From Bacillus timonensis (lineage in GTDB: Bacteria > Bacillota > Bacilli > Bacillales > Bacillaceae_L): 64,000 bases of DNA. Each line of letters starts with the position of its first letter. The first letter of the stretch is position 1. Location of the stretch: NCBI RefSeq assembly GCF_000285535.1, contig NZ_HE610985.1:596691-660690 (forward strand), given 5' to 3'. Below, piece by piece: positions 8,881 through 18,348 of this stretch. The notes below the pieces were generated by a model. The model worked only from the letters and a program-made list of their open reading frames with translations, was not told the DNA's origin and did no database searches. The translations under genes and the position numbers were made by a program.

Positions 8881-9673
8881 AGTCAAAGAATGGATGATCG
8901 TCGTTTATAAGGATTCGTTGTATCCCTTTTGCTCTTCCATTCTTTGGATCTATATCAATTAGGACTCCATTTAATTGAGTTCTTCCCTGAACGACTTCAA
9001 AACGCACAGGTAATGCTGTTTTAAATTTATGAATGACGGCATCTTTATCCATACCTAAAATGCCATCGTACGGTCCTGTCATTCCAACATCTGTGATAAA
9101 TGCAGTCCCTTGCGGTAAAACACGGTTATCTGCTGTTTGTACATGAGTGTGTGTACCAACTACCGCTGTAGCCCGTCCATCTAGGTACCAGCCCATTGCA
9201 ATTTTTTCACTCGTAGCTTCCGCATGAAAGTCTACAAAAATAATGGAAGTACGTTTTTTCGCTTGTTCAATTAATTCATCAGCCTTTTTAAATGGATCAT
9301 CAATGGCAGGAAGGAATGTCCTCCCTTGCAAATTTATGATTGCAACCTCATGTCCGCTCATTTTACTAAACATAATCCCTTGACCAGGAGTTCCTTCAGG
9401 GAAGTTTGCTGGTCGTATCATGTTTTTAGCAGAATCAATAAACTCAAAAATGTCTTTATTGTCCCACGTATGATTTCCAAGCGTGATTGCTTGTGCACCA
9501 TTTTCGAGAAATTGGTTATATATTTTTTTTGTTATTCCCCTACCAGATGCTGCATTTTCTCCATTCACTATTGTCAGTGTTGGATTGAATTTTGCCTTTA
9601 ATTTCGGAAGATATTCTCGGATCATATCTCTTCCTGGTGAGCCAACAACATCACCAATAAATAAAATCTTCAT
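8879..9673 (-). CDS. ymdB: YmdB, 2',3'-cyclic-nucleotide phosphodiesterase (TIGR00282 family)
   Basis: This is a binuclear metallophosphoesterase that in B. subtilis hydrolyses 2',3'-cyclic nucleotides and influences motility, biofilm and intercellular nanotube phenotypes. Metal-ligand motifs are visible in order: FIGDVVGSPGRD (Asp8), VNGENAASGRG, LGNHTWDNK, VDFHAEATSEK and GTHTHVQTAD. The ATG at 9673 is preceded by AAGGGGA and gives 264 residues, the same as B. subtilis; an upstream in-frame ATG at 9706 has no support. It follows rny, as in B. subtilis. Confidence 0.95.
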   Translation of the reverse strand: MKILFIGDVVGSPGRDMIREYLPKLKAKFNPTLTIVNGENAASGRGITKKIYNQFLENGAQAITLGNHTWDNKDIFEFIDSAKNMIRPANFPEGTPGQGIMFSKMSGHEVAIINLQGRTFLPAIDDPFKKADELIEQAKKRTSIIFVDFHAEATSEKIAMGWYLDGRATAVVGTHTHVQTADNRVLPQGTAFITDVGMTGPYDGILGMDKDAVIHKFKTALPVRFEVVQGRTQLNGVLIDIDPKNGRAKGIQRILINDDHPFFD

Positions 9674-9782
9674 GTAAAATCCCCTTTCATAACAAGTGAA
9701 GCACAAAAACTGAAAAAACTCAATCTCAAAGGCAATTTTAAAAGAAAGTTCGATAGATGGAACTTTTCAAACATTTTTCGAG

Positions 9783-9817
9783 CAAAAAAATAAAGTGGCC
9801 AAAGGACCACTTTATTT
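9783..9817 (-). terminator. Rho-independent terminator overlapping the rny stop
   Basis: Stem AATAAAGTGG with CCACTTTATT closes around a short GC loop and is followed on the minus strand by seven T residues. Confidence 0.85.
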
Positions 9818-11374
9818 TGCATATTCAACCGCTCTTGTTTCACGAATTACAGTTACTTTGATATGACCCGGATAATCTAATTCTTCTTCGATTCGTTTAC
9901 GAATGTCACGGGCTAATCGATGTGCATTTAAATCATCGATTGCATCAGGTTTTACAATAATTCTTACTTCACGTCCTGCTTGAATAGCAAAGGATTTTTC
10001 CACACCTTCATAGGATTCGGAAATTTCCTCAAGCTTTTCAAGGCGACGGATATAGTTTTCAAGTGTTTCACTTCGGGCACCAGGTCTTGCAGCTGATAAT
10101 GCATCAGCGGCTGCAACTAATACAGCAATGATTGATGTTGGTTCTGTATCACCATGGTGGGAAGCAATACTATTGGCTACAATTGGATGCTCTTTATACT
10201 TCGTAGCTAATTCTACACCGATTTCAACGTGGCTACCTTCCACTTCATGGTCAATAGCTTTACCGATATCATGTAATAATCCAGCTCGACGAGCAAGTGT
10301 TTCATCTTCACCTAACTCAGCAGCCATTAAGCCTGCTAAGAATGATACTTCCATTGAGTGTTTTAAGACGTTTTGGCCATAGCTTGTACGATACTTTAAG
10401 CGGCCTAAAATCTTAATTAAATCTGGATGGAGTCCATGAACACCAACCTCAAAGGTTGTTTGTTCACCCACTTCACGAATATATTCATCAACTTCACGTC
10501 TTGATTTATCAACCATCTCTTCAATACGTGCCGGGTGAATACGTCCGTCTTGAACAAGTTTTTCTAGTGCGATTCTCGCTGTTTCACGGCGAATTGGATC
10601 AAAGCCAGATAAAATAACTGCCTCAGGTGTATCATCAATAATAAGGTCAATACCCGTTAATGTTTCAAGTGTCCGGATGTTTCGTCCTTCTCTACCAATA
10701 ATACGGCCTTTCATCTCATCATTAGGCAAGTTAACTACAGAAACTGTAGTTTCCGCGACATGATCAGCGGCACATCTTTGAATAGCAAGCGAAAGTACTT
10801 CCTTTGCTTTCTTATCAGATTCTTCCTTTGCACGATTTTCTGCTTCTTTCACCATCATCGCTATATCATGGGAAAGTTCATTTTCAATACGTTCCAGGAT
10901 GATTTGCTTTGCTTCTTCACGTGTTAAGCTAGCAATACGCTCAAGTTCAGCTTGTTGCTTGTTTACCATCTCTTCCACTTTGCTTTCCATCTCTTCAATA
11001 TGCTGTTGTCTTTGAGCGAGAGAATCCTCTTTCTTTTCTAACATGGATTCACGTTTATCTAATGTTTCATCCTTACGATCAAGATTCTCTTCTTTCTGCA
11101 TTAAACGATTTTCTTGTTTTTGTAGTTCGTTTCTTCGATCACGGATTTCTTTTTCTGCCTCTGCACGAAGTTTGTGAATTTCATCTTTTGCCTCTAACAG
11201 TGCTTCCTTCTTAATTGAATCTGCTTCTCTATTCGCATCTTCAACAATTTGTTCGGCAACACTTTTTGCACCAGCAATTTTAGTTTCGGCAATAGACTTA
11301 CGAACATAAAAGCCAACAATCGCACCGACGATTAGGCCAGACAAAGCGGAGATGATTATAGAAATGGGATCCAT
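9812..11374 (-). CDS. rny: Ribonuclease Y
   Basis: RNase Y is the membrane-anchored endoribonuclease that initiates bulk mRNA decay in Bacillus. The order of parts is an N-terminal membrane helix (residues about 3-23), a long charged coiled coil (about 30-190), a KH domain ([10 protein letters not shown] near 223) and an HD domain with the catalytic [10 protein letters not shown] motif (His368-Asp369). With ATG at 11374 the length is 520, identical to B. subtilis. A GTG three codons earlier is part of the AGGAGGTG Shine-Dalgarno and is rejected. A good sigma-A promoter and a leader of about 210 bases precede it. The partner ricA is encoded downstream at 2089. Confidence 0.97.
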   Translation of the reverse strand: MDPISIIISALSGLIVGAIVGFYVRKSIAETKIAGAKSVAEQIVEDANREADSIKKEALLEAKDEIHKLRAEAEKEIRDRRNELQKQENRLMQKEENLDRKDETLDKRESMLEKKEDSLAQRQQHIEEMESKVEEMVNKQQAELERIASLTREEAKQIILERIENELSHDIAMMVKEAENRAKEESDKKAKEVLSLAIQRCAADHVAETTVSVVNLPNDEMKGRIIGREGRNIRTLETLTGIDLIIDDTPEAVILSGFDPIRRETARIALEKLVQDGRIHPARIEEMVDKSRREVDEYIREVGEQTTFEVGVHGLHPDLIKILGRLKYRTSYGQNVLKHSMEVSFLAGLMAAELGEDETLARRAGLLHDIGKAIDHEVEGSHVEIGVELATKYKEHPIVANSIASHHGDTEPTSIIAVLVAAADALSAARPGARSETLENYIRRLEKLEEISESYEGVEKSFAIQAGREVRIIVKPDAIDDLNAHRLARDIRKRIEEELDYPGHIKVTVIRETRAVEYAK

Positions 11375-11590
11375 CTTCTTCACCTCCTCTTGCTATGAAC
11401 TTTTTCTTGCTAGATCAAAATGTCGGCATGTACATTGTAATAGCAACATACAGCACAAAGGCTTTTTAAGCTAATCAGATTCTTAGGTTACGATCCGAAA
11501 GCAGCGAAACTACTCCGGGTCTGAATAGCAAATGCTCAAACCGAGTTTTGCTTCTAACGTTTTAACTCTAACAAAATGTAAAATATACAT
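11375..11590 (-). promoter_or_regulatory. Long, partly structured 5' leader of rny
   Basis: Between the sigma-A promoter and the rny start lie about 210 transcribed bases without a gene. The segment about 11493-11525 is GC-rich for this genome. On the minus strand it can fold with GACCCGGAG pairing imperfectly to CTTTCGGATC around a loop. No known riboswitch class is recognised. Cis-regulation is an inference from length and structure. Confidence 0.35.
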
Positions 11591-11594
11591 TTTA

Positions 11595-11623
11595 ATTGTA
11601 AATGTGTGAAATTTTATTGTCAA
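11595..11623 (-). promoter_or_regulatory. Sigma-A promoter of rny
   Basis: The minus strand has TTGACA and TACAAT separated by exactly 17 bases, a near-consensus vegetative promoter in the recA-rny gap. A second TTGACA lies 10 bases farther upstream. Confidence 0.82.
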
Positions 11624-11734
11624 GGCCTGTCAAAAATAGTATTACATGAAAATGGAAATTTTATATAGTTGAATTATCTATATTGGGAATTTGAGGTCTT
11701 CTTTCTTGTTAAAAAGAGTAAATTTTGTGGAGTA

Positions 11735-11764
11735 ATTGAAGAAGAGACACAATTGCTGTGTCTC
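11735..11764 (-). terminator. Rho-independent terminator after recA
   Basis: The stem GAGACACA/TGTGTCTC is followed on the minus strand by TTCTTC, immediately after the recA stop. The U-tract is interrupted, so efficiency may be moderate. Confidence 0.65.
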
Positions 11765-11772
11765 CATCTACA

Positions 11773-12813
11773 TTAGTCTTGTAAATCAAATTCTTCTTGT
11801 TCTTCATCAGCCGGAGCAACTACCACACCGTCTAATCCATAGTGATTTCTGATTTGTTGAAGGATTTCATTTTTGACATCAGGGTTTTCTTTTAAAAATT
11901 GTTTTGCATTTTCACGACCTTGACCAACACGTTCTTCCTTATAAGAATACCAAGATCCGCTCTTTTGAACGATATCAAGTTCAGAACCAATATCGATTAG
12001 TTCACCTTCAATCGAAATTCCTTCTCCGTACATAATGTCTACTTCAGCTGTTTTAAATGGTGGTGCTACTTTATTCTTAACAACCTTCACTTTTGTTCTA
12101 TTACCAACAAGTTCATTGCCTTGTTTTAATTGTTCCGCACGACGAACCTCTAGTCTTACAGAAGAATAGAATTTAAGCGCACGTCCGCCCGGAGTGGTTT
12201 CTGGGTTTCCGAACATTACCCCAATTTTTTCACGGACTTGGTTTATGAAGATTGCAATTGTATTTGATTTATTGATTGCACCTGAAAGCTTACGTAATGC
12301 TTGTGACATTAATCGGGCTTGTAGACCCATATGGGAATCTCCCATCTCACCTTCAATTTCTGCTTTTGGAACAAGTGCTGCAACAGAGTCAACTACTAAA
12401 ATATCGACGGCACCACTACGAACTAATGCTTCAGCTATTTCTAATGCTTGTTCACCAGTGTCAGGCTGAGATAATAATAGTTCATCAATGTTTACACCTA
12501 ATTTTTGTGCATATGCTGGATCAAGTGCATGTTCCGCGTCAATAAACGCTGCTTGTCCACCAGTTTTTTGTACTTCAGCAATCGCATGAAGGGCTACAGT
12601 GGTTTTACCAGAGCTTTCTGGTCCATATATTTCAATTATCCGTCCTCTTGGATATCCTCCAACACCCAATGCTATGTCTACCGCTAGTGAACCACTAGAT
12701 ATAGTGGAAATTCTACGATCTGTTTGTTCTCCAAGCTTCATGATTGAGCCCTTACCAAATTGTTTCTCTATTTGCTTCAGTGCCATTTCTAAGGCCGCTT
12801 GACGATCACTCAC
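11773..12813 (-). CDS. recA: Recombinase RecA
   Basis: RecA forms filaments on single-stranded DNA, drives strand exchange and triggers LexA self-cleavage in the SOS response. With the GTG start at 12813 the product has 346 residues, as expected for the family. Walker [10 protein letters not shown] is at 64-72, followed by [10 protein letters not shown] and [16 protein letters not shown]. The DNA-binding loops and an acidic C-terminal tail are present. GTG is chosen because AAAGGAGG lies about eight bases upstream and homology begins at [11 protein letters not shown]. The longer frame up to 12891 overlaps the promoter. SOS box and sigma-A promoter are upstream. Confidence 0.98.
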   Translation of the reverse strand: MSDRQAALEMALKQIEKQFGKGSIMKLGEQTDRRISTISSGSLAVDIALGVGGYPRGRIIEIYGPESSGKTTVALHAIAEVQKTGGQAAFIDAEHALDPAYAQKLGVNIDELLLSQPDTGEQALEIAEALVRSGAVDILVVDSVAALVPKAEIEGEMGDSHMGLQARLMSQALRKLSGAINKSNTIAIFINQVREKIGVMFGNPETTPGGRALKFYSSVRLEVRRAEQLKQGNELVGNRTKVKVVKNKVAPPFKTAEVDIMYGEGISIEGELIDIGSELDIVQKSGSWYSYKEERVGQGRENAKQFLKENPDVKNEILQQIRNHYGLDGVVVAPADEEQEEFDLQD

Positions 12814-12846
12814 TATTTTTCCTCCTTTATTCGTGCAACTATTAAT

Positions 12847-12875
12847 ACTATACAATGTTTTGTTCGATTTGCCAA
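12847..12875 (-). promoter_or_regulatory. Sigma-A promoter of recA
   Basis: On the minus strand TTGGCA and TATAGT are separated by 17 bases, about 34 bases before the GTG start. Confidence 0.82.
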
Positions 12876-12884
12876 GCAAAAAAA

Positions 12885-12898
12885 CGAACATTTATTCG
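12885..12898 (-). promoter_or_regulatory. LexA (SOS) box upstream of recA
   Basis: CGAATAAATGTTCG on the minus strand matches the Bacillus LexA box pattern (CGAAC-N4-GTTCG type, palindromic arms) with one mismatch. It lies 9 bases upstream of the recA -35 element. Confidence 0.85.
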
Positions 12899-13053
12899 GT
12901 TATTTTTGTTAATAGTTTTTTCCCTAAAATCCAATTTTTAATAGTTGAAAATCATATTTTCAAAATAACATAGACCAAGCAAAATTGAATTTTAGTCTTT
13001 GAAAATAGTTGAAACAGTTTTATTTTTCAACTAACTGTATTTCCCTCTAATTC

Positions 13054-13086
13054 CATAAAAAAGACGATCCATAATGATCGCCTTTT
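13054..13086 (-). terminator. Rho-independent terminator after cinA
   Basis: A stem formed by AAAAGGCGATC and GATCGTCTTTT, with a G-U pair and a short loop, is followed on the minus strand by a T run. Confidence 0.82.
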
Positions 13087-13099
13087 GAAAACAAATGAA

Positions 13100-14347
13100 T
13101 CAGTTTCCCTGCTCACTTAATAACTGTAGTAAATAATAAAAACCATATTTTACGGTTCGTATTCGTATTCCTTGACGGGAACCCGCTAACTTCAACGGGT
13201 ATACCTTAGTCGGATGATTTAAATAAGATATCCCGATATACACAGTGCCTACTGGTTTTCCTTCGGATTCACTTGGCCCTGCTACGCCAGTAAAACTAAT
13301 TCCTATATCAGAATGCAAAAGCTTTCTTACATTTACCGCAAGCTGTTCAGCTGTTGAGCTACTCACAGCTCCATCAGTATCTAACGTTTCTTTCTTAACA
13401 TGTAGCACATGTTGTTTCACTTCATTTGTATAACAAACCACTCCGCCTTTCACAACAGCAGAAGATCCCGCTAGGTTAGTTAGTTCTTCAGCGAACAAAC
13501 CACCTGTTAAACTTTCTGCACTTGCAATGGTAAGCTTTGAGGATTTGAGCTTATTCATGAGTTCATTTACTAGAGAAGTAGAGTTATACCCATATAGGAA
13601 CTTGCCAACTCTTTTTAATATTTGAGTCTCTGTCTCATCTAGTAGCTTATTTGCGACATCTAGTGAGCTATGCTTTGCTGTTAATCGAAGTGTAACTTCA
13701 CCATCACCTGCTAATGGGGCAATTGTTGGATTTGTTTGATTGTCTATTATATCTTCAATCTCTGTTTCAAGCTGTGATTCCCCAATACCAAAGAAACGCA
13801 ACACTCTCGATTCAATTCGTTCAACGACACCAAGTGATTTTAATAGGAATGGGGCACCGTATGAAAGGAACATTGGATTAAGTTCTTTTGGTGGACCTGG
13901 GAAAAGCATATATGTAATTTTATCAACTTCGAGTCCCATCCCAGGCGCCATCCCGTGATCATTTGGCAAAATCTCTGAACCCTCAAGCACGAGTGCCTGC
14001 TTCTTATTATTTTCTGTCATATGACGGTTCGTTTTCTTAAAGAAATCTTCAATACTACGTAAGGCTTCTTCATCAAAAACAAGTTTTTTTCCTAATACCC
14101 TTGCGATTGTCTCTTTTGTTAAATCATCCTTTGTTGGCCCCAATCCACCTGTAAAAATGATTAAATCAGAACGAGTTTGCGAAACTTTTATCGCATCCAT
14201 TAAACGGTCAGGATTGTCACCAACAACTGTATGGTAATAAACATTGATTCCAAGCTCAGCAAGCTGTTTGGAAATAAACTGTGCATTTGTATTTGCGATT
14301 TGCCCCAAAAGGAGCTCAGAGCCTACAGCAATTATTTCAGCATTCAT
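13100..14347 (-). CDS. cinA: CinA family protein (NMN deamidase / competence-damage inducible)
   Basis: The 415-residue protein has an N-terminal molybdopterin-binding-like domain ([19 protein letters not shown] and [12 protein letters not shown]). Its C-terminal CinA domain carries [15 protein letters not shown] and SFTGVAGP, the nicotinamide-mononucleotide amidohydrolase fold. In B. subtilis cinA precedes recA and is induced in competence. The same pgsA-cinA-recA order is present here. ATG at 14347 has only a weak Shine-Dalgarno (GGATGGTG). A terminator separates it from recA, which has its own SOS promoter. Confidence 0.95.
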   Translation of the reverse strand: MNAEIIAVGSELLLGQIANTNAQFISKQLAELGINVYYHTVVGDNPDRLMDAIKVSQTRSDLIIFTGGLGPTKDDLTKETIARVLGKKLVFDEEALRSIEDFFKKTNRHMTENNKKQALVLEGSEILPNDHGMAPGMGLEVDKITYMLFPGPPKELNPMFLSYGAPFLLKSLGVVERIESRVLRFFGIGESQLETEIEDIIDNQTNPTIAPLAGDGEVTLRLTAKHSSLDVANKLLDETETQILKRVGKFLYGYNSTSLVNELMNKLKSSKLTIASAESLTGGLFAEELTNLAGSSAVVKGGVVCYTNEVKQHVLHVKKETLDTDGAVSSSTAEQLAVNVRKLLHSDIGISFTGVAGPSESEGKPVGTVYIGISYLNHPTKVYPLKLAGSRQGIRIRTVKYGFYYLLQLLSEQGN

Positions 14348-14364
14348 TGAAGATCGTCACCATC

Positions 14365-14943
14365 CTATTTTGAGTTTGCAAAGATATGTTTGTTTTTCGC
14401 AAAGTAATCCCAACCTGAAATAATTGTAAAAATAACTGCAACCCAAAGGGCAATCATATCGAATGGGATTGAAAGAAATTCAAACGGCCAATTATGTAAT
14501 AGTAATGCGGAAACGGCAACTACTTGGGCCCACATTTTGATTTTTCCAAGCATTTTTGCAGCAGAAACCTCTCCACCTTCAGCTAATAAAAGACGTAAGC
14601 CTGTAACTGCAAATTCTCTACTGATAATAATAATAACCATCCAAGCAGGTGCTAGGCCGAATTCAACTAAACTGACCAGGGCTGCTGATACTAAAAGCTT
14701 ATCTGCAAGAGGGTCTAAAAACTTTCCAAGATTCGTTACTAAATTATGCTTTCGTGCCAAATGACCATCAATCCAGTCTGTACTAGAAGCAACAATAAAA
14801 ATAATTGCACCAACTAGATGAGCAACTGGAAGATTAATTGAGCCAATTTCTACATTACCCCAACCAAATGGAACAAACACGACAATTAAAAAAAGTGGAA
14901 TTAAACAAATTCTTGCCACCGTAATCTTATTTGGTAAATTCAC
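14365..14943 (-). CDS. pgsA: CDP-diacylglycerol--glycerol-3-phosphate 3-phosphatidyltransferase
   Basis: PgsA makes phosphatidylglycerol phosphate, the committed step of acidic phospholipid synthesis, in the membrane. The 192-residue multi-spanning protein carries the full CDP-alcohol phosphotransferase signature (TDWIDGHLARKH through GKFLDPLADK, about residues 55-82) with all the conserved Asp residues. The start is GTG at 14943 with GGAGG seven to eight bases upstream. It lies 17 bases before cinA, so the two may share a transcript. A degenerate repeat fills the gap on its 5' side. Confidence 0.96.
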   Translation of the reverse strand: MNLPNKITVARICLIPLFLIVVFVPFGWGNVEIGSINLPVAHLVGAIIFIVASSTDWIDGHLARKHNLVTNLGKFLDPLADKLLVSAALVSLVEFGLAPAWMVIIIISREFAVTGLRLLLAEGGEVSAAKMLGKIKMWAQVVAVSALLLHNWPFEFLSIPFDMIALWVAVIFTIISGWDYFAKNKHIFANSK

Positions 14944-14971
14944 AATAATACCTCCAAAATATAATCAAATG

Positions 14972-15131
14972 GGCCTCGGCATTTTGCACCCGATTTTCAG
15001 TTCCACAGGAAGTGGGGCATAAAGATGTTGCCGCAGAATGTGGTGTTCTTAGTCTTTGAACTTACTAATCGAAACATTCCCTCTTTAAAAATCGTGCATC
15101 CGCCGGAGGCTTAACATTATTCAAGCGGTGG
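14972..15131 (-). repeat. Degenerate dispersed intergenic element, copy A
   Basis: Read on the minus strand, this segment starts with GCCTCCGGCGGATGCACGA and ends near ATCGGGTGCAAAATGCCGAG. Both ends resemble those of the segment at 30993-31078 (GCCTTCGGCGGATGCCACAG and ATCTGGGCGCAAGTACGCCT), in the same order and orientation. It is more GC-rich than neighbouring spacers and codes for nothing convincing. The rest of the rodZ-pgsA gap (14944-15273) holds the rodZ terminator and the pgsA ribosome-binding site. Confidence 0.55.
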
Positions 15132-15241
15132 AAGAAACCCTTACTGGTTTTTTTCCATTATTACGTTTATTCCCATTTATAGACGTAACTCCTAATGAAT
15201 AAAGTTAAATACTTATATTAGTGATAATACCACTTGTACGA

Positions 15242-15271
15242 AACAAAAAGCCATCATAACGATGACTTTTT
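15242..15271 (-). terminator. Rho-independent terminator after rodZ
   Basis: A stem of AAAAGTCATC with GATGGCTTTT is followed on the minus strand by a T-rich tract, directly after the rodZ stop. Confidence 0.82.
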
Positions 15272-15273
15272 TG

Positions 15274-16182
15274 TTATCCTTGCGTTCCCGGAGTGAATTT
15301 TATGGTTATTATCTGTTGAACAACTTCTCCGGTGTTAAATGGATATTGGAATGGTTCGCCATTTATTTCAATTGCTAAATCAGAAGACCTTCCAATATTA
15401 AAATTGATTTCTGTTTGTCCAGTCAGATCAACTTCTTCTGTTTGACCATCTGCGATTTCTTTATAGACAAATTTTTCTCCTTGTCTATTTCTAACCGCAA
15501 CCCACGCTTTTCCACCTGTTTTTGCAGTAAGTTTAACCTTAAATGAATCTGTATTTTTCAATTCATAAGTAGCTGTACTTGTTCCTTTACCAACCTCAAC
15601 TAGTTCCTGAGTGGTAGCCTCTTCTTCAGGTTCCTCTTCTTCAGCGGAGTCAGTATCTGTTTCACCTGCTACCTGTTCCTCTTCTGTTGGTTCTTCTTTC
15701 TTTTCAGCCTGATCAGGAGGTGGTTCATTTGATTCATCATATTCTGTTTCTTGACTTTCAAGTTGTGTGCTTGGTTCCTCCGCAACATCTTTTTTGGATA
15801 CAAACCAGTAAATTGTCATCGCACCACCAAGAATAAAAAGGGCCAATATAATCATTGGAACTTTATCTATAATTTTCGAACTTGTCGAAGAAATTTGTCT
15901 TCTTGATTGCACTCTCGAAATTTGTTCAGGAATTTCATCATTATATGTACCAGGAATTTCTGACTTATACTGCTCAAATAATTCTTCAGGATTAAGCCCT
16001 ACAGCCTCTGCGTATTGCTTAATAAAAGCACGGACATAGAATTTACCTGGCATCACATTATAATTTCCTTCTTCAATCCCAACCAAATACCGTTTTTGAA
16101 TTTTGGTCATTTGCTGTAAATCGTCCAAACTTAAATCTTTTTGTTCTCTCGCTTCTTTAAGTCGAGATCCTAACTCACTCAT
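15274..16182 (-). CDS. rodZ: Cytoskeletal / helix-turn-helix membrane protein RodZ (YmfM)
   Basis: RodZ links MreB filaments to the membrane-embedded elongation machinery. The 302-residue protein has an N-terminal Xre-type helix-turn-helix (GSRLKEAREQKDLSLDDL, about residues 5-70), a single membrane helix near 110-130 (VPMIILALFILGG), an acidic low-complexity linker and a C-terminal DUF4115 beta domain. ATG at 16182 is chosen. The preceding GTG three codons upstream belongs to the AGGTG ribosome-binding site. It follows ymfK, as in B. subtilis. Confidence 0.92.
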   Translation of the reverse strand: MSELGSRLKEAREQKDLSLDDLQQMTKIQKRYLVGIEEGNYNVMPGKFYVRAFIKQYAEAVGLNPEELFEQYKSEIPGTYNDEIPEQISRVQSRRQISSTSSKIIDKVPMIILALFILGGAMTIYWFVSKKDVAEEPSTQLESQETEYDESNEPPPDQAEKKEEPTEEEQVAGETDTDSAEEEEPEEEATTQELVEVGKGTSTATYELKNTDSFKVKLTAKTGGKAWVAVRNRQGEKFVYKEIADGQTEEVDLTGQTEINFNIGRSSDLAIEINGEPFQYPFNTGEVVQQIITIKFTPGTQG

Positions 16183-16288
16183 TTTTTTCACCTACCAATT
16201 CCGGGATACTATTGGCGTCCTCGCGTTGATTATACTAGCATTTTTATCTATTTCAGTAAAGGTTTTACTTCTGATTTAACGTAAAAAA

Positions 16289-17074
16289 TTAAAAATCAAA
16301 ACCTGAAAAATCAGATCCAGAAAATTGTTGATACTCGATGTCATACGTGATTTCTTCTTCAGGGTCATTACGAAGTTCAATGATGTAATCAAAATCCTTC
16401 AATGTATACTCCGTATGACGTACAAACATGTCAGGATGCTCTACTAATTTAACAGCAGGTAGTCGCATAATTTCTCTTACAAGTTGTAAATGCCTTTCGG
16501 TTGCGCGCCTAGTTGAAACAATTCCATCAATAATAAAAAGATTATCGACGTTGTACTCATCCTGAATAAGCTCATTTCGCATGGTTTGTTTTAATAATGT
16601 CGATGAAACAAACAACCACTTTTTATGGGCACAAACACTTGCAGCCACAACTGATTCGGTTTTTCCAACCCTTGGCATGCCTCGAATCCCAATAAGCTTA
16701 TGGCCCTCCTGCTTAAAGAGCTCTGCCATGAAATCAACAAGCAGACCTAATTCGTCACGGGTAAAGCGAAATGTTTTTTTATCATCTGCATCTCTTTGAA
16801 TATAGCGCCCATGTCTAACGGCAAGCTTATCACGAAGCTTCGGTTGCCTTAATTTTGTAACGTTAATCGTATCCATTGTATGTAAAATTGATTCAAGTCT
16901 CTCAATTTGTTCATTATTATCACTTAATAAAAGCATTCCCCTTCTACGATCGTCTACACCATTTATTGTGACAATATTTATCGAAAGCATTCCTAGTAAG
17001 GAAGAAATATCACCTAGGAGACCTGGGCGATTTTTTGCAATTTCATATTCTAAATACCACTCTTTTTTCTCCAA
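16289..17074 (-). CDS. ymfK: YmfK, DUF3388 family protein
   Basis: The function is unknown. The 261-residue protein begins with an ACT-like segment (EYEIAKNRPGLLGDISSLLG, about residues 9-28). It later has a nucleotide-binding-like loop, GIRGMPRVGKTES (near 135), a P-loop-type GxxxxGKT pattern, followed by KWLFVSSTLLKQT. The combination suggests a ligand-sensing regulator with a possible ATP-binding domain; this is inference. The start is TTG at 17074 with GAGGGG about nine bases upstream. It lies between ymfJ and rodZ, the conserved order. Confidence 0.85.
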   Translation of the reverse strand: MEKKEWYLEYEIAKNRPGLLGDISSLLGMLSINIVTINGVDDRRRGMLLLSDNNEQIERLESILHTMDTINVTKLRQPKLRDKLAVRHGRYIQRDADDKKTFRFTRDELGLLVDFMAELFKQEGHKLIGIRGMPRVGKTESVVAASVCAHKKWLFVSSTLLKQTMRNELIQDEYNVDNLFIIDGIVSTRRATERHLQLVREIMRLPAVKLVEHPDMFVRHTEYTLKDFDYIIELRNDPEEEITYDIEYQQFSGSDFSGFDF

Positions 17075-17200
17075 AAGTTCCAGCCCCTCTTACTAGTAGT
17101 GGTTATAATTTCCAATTATGAAATAATGCATCGCTTTTATTATAAACTAATCAATTCATATTTTATAGAGGGCTGGATAAAAAATGAGGAAATTTGCTTA

Positions 17201-17228
17201 AATAAAAAAGAGAGGAAAATCCTCTCTT
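17201..17228 (-). terminator. Rho-independent terminator after ymfJ
   Basis: Stem GAGAGGA/TCCTCTC with a short T loop is followed on the minus strand by TTTTTTATT. Confidence 0.85.
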
Positions 17229-17248
17229 GCTTCGAAACACTTCCTAAC

Positions 17249-17491
17249 CTATTGGACAAGCTTTACCATTACATTAGCAATTGCTTGTTGCTCTTCTTCT
17301 GAAGCAACCTTCCAAAGGTCCCGTAATACTTTTTCTTGAGCATTTTTTGGTTCAACTTCACTTGCTAGGTAATCACCTAATTGATGAGCCATATCATTGA
17401 TTACATTTTGATCCATTCCCTCAGATTTAGCATGCTGCAAGCGATCACCTAAAAAATCTTTCCATTCTTCAAAATTATCTAGTACTGACAT
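17249..17491 (-). CDS. ymfJ: YmfJ, DUF3243 family protein
   Basis: This is an 80-residue helical, acidic protein of unknown function. It matches the DUF3243 family over its entire length (NFEEWKDFLGDRLQHAKSEG and DYLASEVEPKNAQEKVLRDL). AGGAGGG precedes the ATG. It is located between ymfI and ymfK, as in B. subtilis, and is closed by its own terminator. Confidence 0.9.
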   Translation of the reverse strand: MSVLDNFEEWKDFLGDRLQHAKSEGMDQNVINDMAHQLGDYLASEVEPKNAQEKVLRDLWKVASEEEQQAIANVMVKLVQ

Positions 17492-17570
17492 AAGTGACCC
17501 TCCTTATTAGGTTAGTACATAGTTAGTTTGTCGATTGTGAAATAAATTATTCGTAACATATTCAAAAGAA

Positions 17571-18296
17571 TTAACAATACCAACCACCATTAACGGAGAG
17601 CACTTGTCCAGTAATGTAAGATGCTTTATCGGACAATAAGAAAGCAACCGCATTTGCTACTTCACCTGGTTCGCCGATTCGTCCTATTGGGATTTCTTCA
17701 CTTATCCCTTGCAGGTCATCCACTGAAAATTCCTGTAGCATATTTGTATTTATCGCTCCTGGAGCTACTGCATTAACCCGAATCCCGCTTAGACCAACTT
17801 CCTTCGCTAGTGCTTTTACAAATGAAATTTGTCCTCCCTTTACCATGGAATATAACACCTCACAAGAGGCGCCTGTGATTCCCCAAATTGATGAAATCAC
17901 GATAATATTCCCACTCTTTTTCGTAATCATATTTGGGAGCAAGGCTTTTGTTAACAGATAGGGTGTACTTATGTGAAGCTGTACCATTTGATCAACCGTC
18001 TTTTGATCAAAGTCAGTCATCAAACCAAATACGCTTTTTCCTGAATTATGGACAATTGTATCAATTGGGTGTTGGATTTGATTAACTACCTGCTCTACGC
18101 CAGATGGTTGACTTAAATCGGCGTTTAGTAGGTGGATCTCAACACCCTCACGCAACAAATTTTCGGCTATCCTTTTTACAGCCGTTTCGTTTTTATGATA
18201 GTGAAGGTATAACGAATAGCCAAGATTGGCAACTTCTTTAGCAATGGCACCTCCAATCCCTCCGCTAGCGCCTGTTATTAACGCATACTTTTTCAT
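17571..18296 (-). CDS. ymfI: YmfI, short-chain dehydrogenase (EF-P 5-aminopentanone reductase)
   Basis: A 241-residue SDR enzyme. The nucleotide-binding motif TGASGGIG is at residues 8-15, and the Ser-Tyr-Lys triad is carried in ISSIWGITGASCEVLYSMVK. The C-terminus has the typical GQVLSVNGGW. In B. subtilis YmfI reduces the 5-aminopentanone group on elongation factor P Lys32 to the mature 5-aminopentanol form. Assignment to that reaction rests on synteny (ymfF-ymfH-ymfI-ymfJ) and family resemblance. It is preceded by a terminator after ymfH, so it likely has its own promoter or read-through. Confidence 0.88.
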   Translation of the reverse strand: MKKYALITGASGGIGGAIAKEVANLGYSLYLHYHKNETAVKRIAENLLREGVEIHLLNADLSQPSGVEQVVNQIQHPIDTIVHNSGKSVFGLMTDFDQKTVDQMVQLHISTPYLLTKALLPNMITKKSGNIIVISSIWGITGASCEVLYSMVKGGQISFVKALAKEVGLSGIRVNAVAPGAINTNMLQEFSVDDLQGISEEIPIGRIGEPGEVANAVAFLLSDKASYITGQVLSVNGGWYC

Positions 18297-18310
18297 AATT
18301 CATTTCCCCT

Positions 18311-18340
18311 TAAAAAAGCATCCTTTAAAAAGGATGCTTT
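18311..18340 (-). terminator. Rho-independent terminator after ymfH
   Basis: Stem AAGCATCC with GGATGCTT around a T/A-rich loop is followed on the minus strand by six T residues. It starts nine bases past the reconstructed ymfH stop (18349), which supports that gene end. Confidence 0.85.
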
Positions 18341-18348
18341 GGCATTTA

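Noticed and set aside
12901-13058. AT-rich stretch with AATAGTTGAAA-type repeats between cinA and recA
   Set aside because: The short repeats are imperfect and consistent with AT-rich composition. No clear function.
17099-17302. Plus-strand open frame near ymfJ/ymfK
   Set aside because: It overlaps the ymfJ terminator and the 3' end of ymfJ on the opposite strand; no homology.
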